Assembly (NCBI GenBank): GCA_024274855.1
Contig: JAJSAJ010000185.1
Location: 1-17,788, forward strand
DNA from: Planctomycetota bacterium
GTDB taxonomy: Bacteria > Planctomycetota > Planctomycetia > Pirellulales > Pirellulaceae
Length of the DNA stretch: 17,788 nt
Direction: 5' to 3'
A program made the position numbers and the translations under genes. Shown in pieces: positions 13,540-17,788 of the stretch (positions are counted from its first letter, which is position 1; the number at the start of each line of letters is the position of its first letter). The notes beneath the pieces are model-generated. The model saw only the letters and a list, made by a program, of their open reading frames with translations. It did not search any database and was not told the DNA's origin.

Positions 13540-14328
13540 CTATGGCCGGGCCAGGTGGTTCAGGTGTTCCAGCAACCGTTGTTCGACGCGCGGTTCGAGC
13601 CGTTGTAATTCAGACGAAAGTGGTGGCGCCTTGCCGGTCATTCTGAGTCGAGCCAAGTGGTTTTGCAACAGATCCCGTCGAGCCGGCGTTGTTTCCAACA
13701 TGAAATGCATCCACGCCCAGGACTCGGCATAGTCCAACTGTGTCATGTCGCCCGCCGAACTTAGCTGCTCAAGTTGCACCATGTTCGGGTGCCATGTTCC
13801 ATGGCTGTTTTCCTCGAGCAGCAGATCGCGGTGTGGTCTATTCAAGCCGTTTCGGCCTCGAGGTACTTCGAAAAACTCGGCCAGCCCCTCGTCAACCCAA
13901 AGCGGCAAGTGAGGGACCATCGTGTGCAAGTAGCCGTGGGTCAGTTCGTGCCGCAAATCCTCAGCCACTCGGTCGCCCCAGTAGGCGAAAACAGTGAGCC
14001 GCGTGTCGGTCTCGACAAAGAAAGCTCGACGATTGGTAAAGTCGGGGTACCGAGACGTCAAGAACTTTTGATAGCGGTCTGCCGACTCGAATAAATAGAC
14101 ATGTATCGGCTCGTAAGATACCGGTAACCGAAGACGGTTGGAGACATCCTGCAGGCGCGCCACAAGCTCCTCAACCAGCCTGTGGTGCCGCGGTAAATTG
14201 AAATCGCTGTAGATGACTAACTGATCTCGGACCAACGTGTCCCGGGTCGGCAACCCCACGATTCGCGTTGTTGTGCATCCGGCAGTGCATATTCCCAGCC
14301 AGCAAACGGCAATCCAACACGCCCGCAT
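13540..14328 (-). CDS. Putative lipoprotein with HExxH gluzincin-like peptidase domain
   Basis: This 262-residue protein begins with a signal peptide and lipobox: hydrophobic residues 4-15, then TAGC with the lipidated Cys at 18, so it is probably anchored in a membrane. RHELTHGYLH gives the zinc site His127-Glu128-x-x-His131, and LWVDEGLAEFFE supplies the gluzincin-type third ligand Glu147. This resembles the peptidase MA-like/DUF1570-type proteins common in planctomycetes. The substrate is unknown. The ATG at 14328 is firmly placed by AAGGAGG (14341-14335) with a 6-nt spacer. The gene lies 43 bp downstream of a small membrane protein gene on the same strand and converges on the CobB/CbiA-like gene. 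Confidence 0.88.
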   Translation of the reverse strand: MRACWIAVCWLGICTAGCTTTRIVGLPTRDTLVRDQLVIYSDFNLPRHHRLVEELVARLQDVSNRLRLPVSYEPIHVYLFESADRYQKFLTSRYPDFTNRRAFFVETDTRLTVFAYWGDRVAEDLRHELTHGYLHTMVPHLPLWVDEGLAEFFEVPRGRNGLNRPHRDLLLEENSHGTWHPNMVQLEQLSSAGDMTQLDYAESWAWMHFMLETTPARRDLLQNHLARLRMTGKAPPLSSELQRLEPRVEQRLLEHLNHLARP

Positions 14329-14334
14329 GCAAAA

Positions 14335-14341
14335 CCTCCTT
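14335..14341 (-). promoter_or_regulatory. Ribosome binding site of the lipoprotein gene
   Basis: A full AAGGAGG on the minus strand lies 6 nt before the ATG at 14328. It confirms the start and implies strong initiation. Confidence 0.8.
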
Positions 14342-14371
14342 GTTCGTCACATTGCATCGTCGAACCGAAGT

Positions 14372-14566
14372 CTACCAGAAAAGACCGGCTAACCAAACGG
14401 CAATGCCGCTACCAACAAAGGCAAGGAGCGTCGCAATCCGTGTGAATTCAGCAGTTACAGGTGGAGCGACTCCGAAAAGGTAGTCGTTCACGGGGTTCTC
14501 GCCTGCCATCGCGGTAGCACCCGGTTTTCCCCCGATTTCCCACACGCCTGATTTATCATTAGTCAT
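14372..14566 (-). CDS. Small putative membrane protein
   Basis: This 64-residue frame has a polar Gly-rich N-terminus and one clear hydrophobic C-terminal helix (FTRIATLLAFVGSGIAVWLA, about 41-60). It fits a single-pass small protein. I do not recognise a family. Support comes from the clean transmembrane segment, protein-like codon use and its position 43 bp upstream of the lipoprotein gene on the same strand. Against it are the lack of a clear Shine-Dalgarno and a start codon lying within short direct repeats (ATTTATCAT at 14551-14559 and 14579-14587). Confidence 0.5.
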   Translation of the reverse strand: MTNDKSGVWEIGGKPGATAMAGENPVNDYLFGVAPPVTAEFTRIATLLAFVGSGIAVWLAGLFW

Positions 14567-14623
14567 TTGGGATTACTCATTTATCATCGAGAGAGGCCGC
14601 GCAGCGGGGTCATACCCTTTTGC

Positions 14624-14649
14624 CAGTGATAAACGATAAACGATCACTG
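14624..14649. other. Small hairpin with a repetitive loop
   Basis: CAGTGAT (14624-14630) pairs with ATCACTG (14643-14649), and the 12-nt loop is AAACGA followed by TAAACG. It sits in the 231-bp gap between the GH2 gene and the small membrane protein gene. No other function is evident; it could be a repeat-family member or a weak transcription end. Confidence 0.35.
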
Positions 14650-14797
14650 TCCCCCAAGCTTTCACCGCAAAATCCCGCAGCCATCCGCCCTCGGCCTTCG
14701 TCTTGCGGGCACCCAACCGTTCATCGGCCTTGCATCTGCCTGGCGACTGCCTCTTGGGCCGGCGCGAAAGGACGCGATGCAAAGCTGTATCTTGTTG

Positions 14798-17788
14798 TCA
14801 TGGAAATTGGATTCTCGGTCCATTCAGGGGGTGTTTCATGATGCCGAACAGGGTTTTTTTGTTCACCTCGAACGTTGGGTTGAAGTCAGGGCTGTTCATG
14901 TAGTTTAGTAGCGAACGTCTAAGCTGCCGGGCAACGATTCGGTTGTCGAGATCGCTGGAGATGTCGATGGAACAGATGATCAGCTTGCCCTCCCCGATGG
15001 CCACCTCGGCCAGCAGGGCGAGTTTGCGGTTCAGGTTCCAGTCATCGATCGGCTGAATGAGCGGTCGGTAGGTCTTGGGCCAGGGTGTCTGGGATTTCCA
15101 CTCGTCAAGAATCATCGGGCGAGCTGTGACCAACAATTCCCACCATTGCCAGTTCGTTGTCTTGTCGGTGGGAAACGAACGGAACACCGGGTGGCTTGGT
15201 TCAAGCACCATTCCCATCGTGTGCGACTCGCCGCCGTTGGTGTACGGGCCGTTCCAGTAAATACTGGAAAAGCACTGTGGGATATCCCCTCTGATTTGAT
15301 CTCGCTCCGGAATCCACAGGACTTTGGCACCGGCCATGAGTTGTTTGTACAACCCAGCAGAAAACTGCGTTGCGATGAGGACCTCTCCCGCGTTTTCTTT
15401 CGGAAGCTCGGAGGGATACACCCAAAAGTCCCAACTGTTTTCATGCTCTCCGACCCGCATTACCAGCGTATATTTTGCCGGGGCGTTCAGTTGGTCAAGC
15501 GCGATGGCAAACTCGCCTAGCTTCGTGCTATTTCCTATTTCAATGTCGCGGTTTGGCAGAGTCCGCCTGACAACCTGTTTGCCATTCGGGTTGAGAACCA
15601 GGCATTGGAATGTGGCGTTCTTAAGTGTTTCAACACCGAAGTGAGCGACTTCGAGGGTGGCACGGAAAGTCTCATTTGCCGACCAGACTCGCTTTTTCAT
15701 GCGAGCGAGGGGCACCGTGGGCGAGCAGAATCGTCTGAATTGGCTGCCTGAAATATATCCCTTCTCGGCCCAGAACGCGTCGAGCACGCCCACCAATGCG
15801 GCACCCTGCCCTGGGAAGTCATGGATGTCCAATAGCTGGAATACGGCCATGCCGCGGGTTCTCAACGCCGCTTCAATCTCCTCTTTGAACTGTTCTACCT
15901 GCCACAGCCCCGAATGCTCAACAAAAGTCGGCGCCAATTCCCGCATGCCCCGTTCCCGGAGTTGGTCGTTGGCAATGTCAAGATAGCCGGCGATGAAAGA
16001 ACCCGTGTATTTGTTCCGCCATGCAGGGTCTGGATAGCTGCAGCGCTGGACGATTTCGTGCGAGACGATCGGCTTGCCCGCTTGCGCAACACCACGACTC
16101 CAATCAATCGTTGTTTGTGGTGGTATCGAAGTAAAGAACGAATTCTTTGGCCTCGGTGGCCAGCCCATTTGATAGCGAAGTCGGGCTTCTCGGGTTTTTC
16201 CCCGTCCGACAATGAAGTCGTAGTCGTCGCTGATGTTCGAGTTATGATTGCAGCAGCCCGAGTAGATATGCCGCGAATCCTTCTTCCACTCCTTGAGCAT
16301 GTCATTGAGGACGTCTTGCGGAACATGCATCTCGTTGCCGATCGCCAGCATCACGAAAGAAGGGTGGTTTCCATAGGTGTCGAGGATTCGCCGAGCTTCC
16401 TCTTTCGCCCAGGCGATTCTGGACGGCTTCGACAGCGACATCCAAAGGCCGACTTCCGGCTGAAGGTAGATACCCTCCAAATCCGCGGCGCAAAAGGCTG
16501 CCTCGGGCGGACACCAGGAGTGGAACCGGACATGATTCAGCCCGAAGGCCTTCACTTGTCGCATCACTTTCAGCCAGCTTTCAACATCTGTTGGCGGATA
16601 GCCTGTCAACGGAAAGATGCAGCACTCCAGCGTGCCACGCAGAAAAACAGGTCGACCGTTCATCGTAATCTGTGTGCCGGCTGTTGCGACCTCGCGCATT
16701 CCAAAACGCGCGGTCAACTGACTCTCGCCGGTCGAATTGCCGGCGGCCCAGGTCAGATCGGCCCGAATGGCATAGAGCTGTGGGGTGAACTCACTCCACA
16801 ACACGGGAGACGTGCCCATGGGACACTCGGCGACAAGCGTCGTCTCTTGCTTTGTCCCGGAATAGAGCTGCTTGGCAAACGGAACTCCCGGACTGCTGCT
16901 ATCGCTCGGAGATGCTAGAGAGAGGGATACCCTGGCTTCGGTGGTTTCGAGTCCTTGCGGGTTGGCGATTGTTACCTCGACTCGCGCGGTGCCGTTTGCC
17001 AGATTGGGAAAGACGTGGATTCTCTTGATGTAAATTGCTGGATGCGACCGGAGCGAGATCCCTCCGACAATCCCGTTCCAATCCGATTGCGTCTGATCAC
17101 TGATGCTGTGCGCGTTGATTCCAACATTGACAAGCATCGTGTTGTCAACGCGAATTGTCAGCACGTGTCTGCCCGGCGTCAGATAGGGGGAGAGCGTATC
17201 AGGTTGTGGCCTGCGTGCACCGAGGACGCGGGTTTTGTGAGCGGACGCGGGAAGCGCCCCAAATGCGGGCGCGCTCCCTATTGGGTTGCGGCCCTGCTGT
17301 GTTAGGTCAAACCGGTGAGGAGTTGCCAGCGAGCTGTGGCTGCCTTGCCCAGCGATCCGATGCTCGCCCACCCACACAGTTGTCCCCCAATGGCATCGTT
17401 CCAGATTCAATTCAACCCGCCGGTCTTTCCAGGCTGCGGGAATCGTAATCGTCTTTTGATACCAGGCAGCACCGATGTAGTGCCTCTTGGGTTGCAGCCA
17501 GTAGGGAAACCGAAACGTTTTTGCTTCCCGATATCGTCGGAACATCGGATGCTTGAAGTAATCGGGAAAGCGACTCCGCCCAACTCCGGACTTGGCTAGC
17601 CACTTGGTCCCAATTCCGGGGATATATCCAAAGCCCTGTTCTTGCAGCGAGCCCGGAAGACGGATCGAGGATGGCAGATCGGCCTTGAACCATTTTCCGG
17701 CCACGCCCTCGTCCTGTGGGTCCAATGCAAACTGCCATACGCCAGCCAAATCGATCTGTTGCTCGCTGGCATGGCCCCCGAAAACCTG
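14798..17788 (-). CDS. Glycoside hydrolase family 2-type enzyme, N-terminus outside the window
   Basis: The frame is open to the right edge (996 visible residues); the TTG at 17749 is an internal Leu in IDLAGVWQF. The region before it, where a signal peptide would lie, is missing. Numbering from that Leu, a sugar-binding jelly-roll domain comes first (AAWYQKTITIP at about 94-104, then HRFDLT...YLTPGRHVLTIRVDN). An immunoglobulin-like domain and a TIM barrel follow. The barrel has the acid/base Glu473 in AIGNEMH and the probable nucleophile Glu565 in IVSHEIVQ. A long C-terminal beta/accessory region ends the protein. The family includes beta-galactosidases, beta-glucuronidases and relatives; substrate specificity cannot be told. 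A segment of about 37 residues (Gln151-Ser187) looks foreign to the fold. The next gene downstream is 231 bp away. Confidence 0.9.
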   Translation of the reverse strand, partial: QVFGGHASEQQIDLAGVWQFALDPQDEGVAGKWFKADLPSSIRLPGSLQEQGFGYIPGIGTKWLAKSGVGRSRFPDYFKHPMFRRYREAKTFRFPYWLQPKRHYIGAAWYQKTITIPAAWKDRRVELNLERCHWGTTVWVGEHRIAGQGSHSSLATPHRFDLTQQGRNPIGSAPAFGALPASAHKTRVLGARRPQPDTLSPYLTPGRHVLTIRVDNTMLVNVGINAHSISDQTQSDWNGIVGGISLRSHPAIYIKRIHVFPNLANGTARVEVTIANPQGLETTEARVSLSLASPSDSSSPGVPFAKQLYSGTKQETTLVAECPMGTSPVLWSEFTPQLYAIRADLTWAAGNSTGESQLTARFGMREVATAGTQITMNGRPVFLRGTLECCIFPLTGYPPTDVESWLKVMRQVKAFGLNHVRFHSWCPPEAAFCAADLEGIYLQPEVGLWMSLSKPSRIAWAKEEARRILDTYGNHPSFVMLAIGNEMHVPQDVLNDMLKEWKKDSRHIYSGCCNHNSNISDDYDFIVGRGKTREARLRYQMGWPPRPKNSFFTSIPPQTTIDWSRGVAQAGKPIVSHEIVQRCSYPDPAWRNKYTGSFIAGYLDIANDQLRERGMRELAPTFVEHSGLWQVEQFKEEIEAALRTRGMAVFQLLDIHDFPGQGAALVGVLDAFWAEKGYISGSQFRRFCSPTVPLARMKKRVWSANETFRATLEVAHFGVETLKNATFQCLVLNPNGKQVVRRTLPNRDIEIGNSTKLGEFAIALDQLNAPAKYTLVMRVGEHENSWDFWVYPSELPKENAGEVLIATQFSAGLYKQLMAGAKVLWIPERDQIRGDIPQCFSSIYWNGPYTNGGESHTMGMVLEPSHPVFRSFPTDKTTNWQWWELLVTARPMILDEWKSQTPWPKTYRPLIQPIDDWNLNRKLALLAEVAIGEGKLIICSIDISSDLDNRIVARQLRRSLLNYMNSPDFNPTFEVNKKTLFGIMKHPLNGPRIQFP
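17189..17299 (-). repeat. Candidate in-frame palindromic element within the GH2 gene
   Basis: GH2 sugar-binding domains normally run directly from HRFDLT into PYLTPGRHVLTIRVDN. Here 37 Ala/Arg/Pro-rich residues interrupt that junction. The DNA underneath is GC-rich and forms a strong hairpin at 17249-17278: GGGA/TCCC, then GCGCCC/GGGCGC, with a 7-nt loop. It also has GGACGCGGG repeated at 17224 and 17243. The insert is a multiple of three and keeps the frame open. Boundaries are estimated from the protein junction and are uncertain by several bases. Confidence 0.5.

Noticed and set aside
14573..14782. A 69-codon minus-strand open frame between the GH2 and small membrane protein genes
   Set aside because: It has no domain and no ribosome binding site, and part of it is the hairpin at 14624-14649.
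15914..16918. A 334-codon plus-strand open frame opposite the GH2 gene
   Set aside because: It is an antisense shadow; the minus-strand frame has clear GH2 catalytic motifs throughout.

Overview
The window looks like chromosomal DNA from a planctomycete, most likely of the Pirellulales (Rhodopirellula/Pirellula-like). This is inferred from the overall character of the proteins: a very large uncharacterised protein, a release-factor-like GGQ protein beside a two-domain NAD synthetase, a single-pass VWA protein, a lipoprotein gluzincin and a large glycoside hydrolase 2 (GH2) enzyme. Mixed ATG/GTG start codons, moderately high GC, and short operons that switch strand often fit the same picture. 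I see no rRNA, tRNA, CRISPR array, transposase, phage or plasmid gene.

Layout. (1) 1-2466 (+) is the 3' part of a large hypothetical gene, entering from the left edge. (2) 2529-5080 (-) is a two-gene operon: a release-factor-like protein followed by nadE. (3) 5335-6438 (+) is a membrane-anchored VWA-domain protein. (4) 6429-6656 is a repeat cluster between convergent genes. (5) 6656-9058 (-) is an ArnT/GT39-type glycosyltransferase followed by a small HExxH metallopeptidase. (6) 9511-10188 (+) is a PAP2 phosphatase, tail-to-tail with rnc (10185-10964, -). (7) 10965-12102 is a 1.1-kb gene-free region with several hairpins and promoter-like sites. (8) 12103-13449 (+) is a degenerate cobyrinate a,c-diamide synthase (CobB/CbiA) homologue. 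(9) 13540-14566 (-) holds a lipoprotein metalloprotease and a small membrane protein. (10) 14798-17788 (-) is a GH2 enzyme cut by the right edge.

How the genes relate. The divergent GT39 and PAP2 genes both suit polyprenyl-linked or lipid-glycan chemistry of the envelope. The nadE and release-factor-like genes are likely cotranscribed housekeeping genes. The remaining genes look like independent units.

Most notable points. First, a dispersed repeat family (copies at about 2445-2505 and 6429-6656) sits in two convergent intergenic gaps, overlaps the stop codons of three genes, and includes a 42-bp tandem array. Second, the CobB/CbiA homologue lacks both the P-loop and the amidotransferase cysteine, so it is a candidate pseudoenzyme. 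Third, a GC-rich, hairpin-forming segment of about 111 bp appears to be inserted in frame in the GH2 gene.
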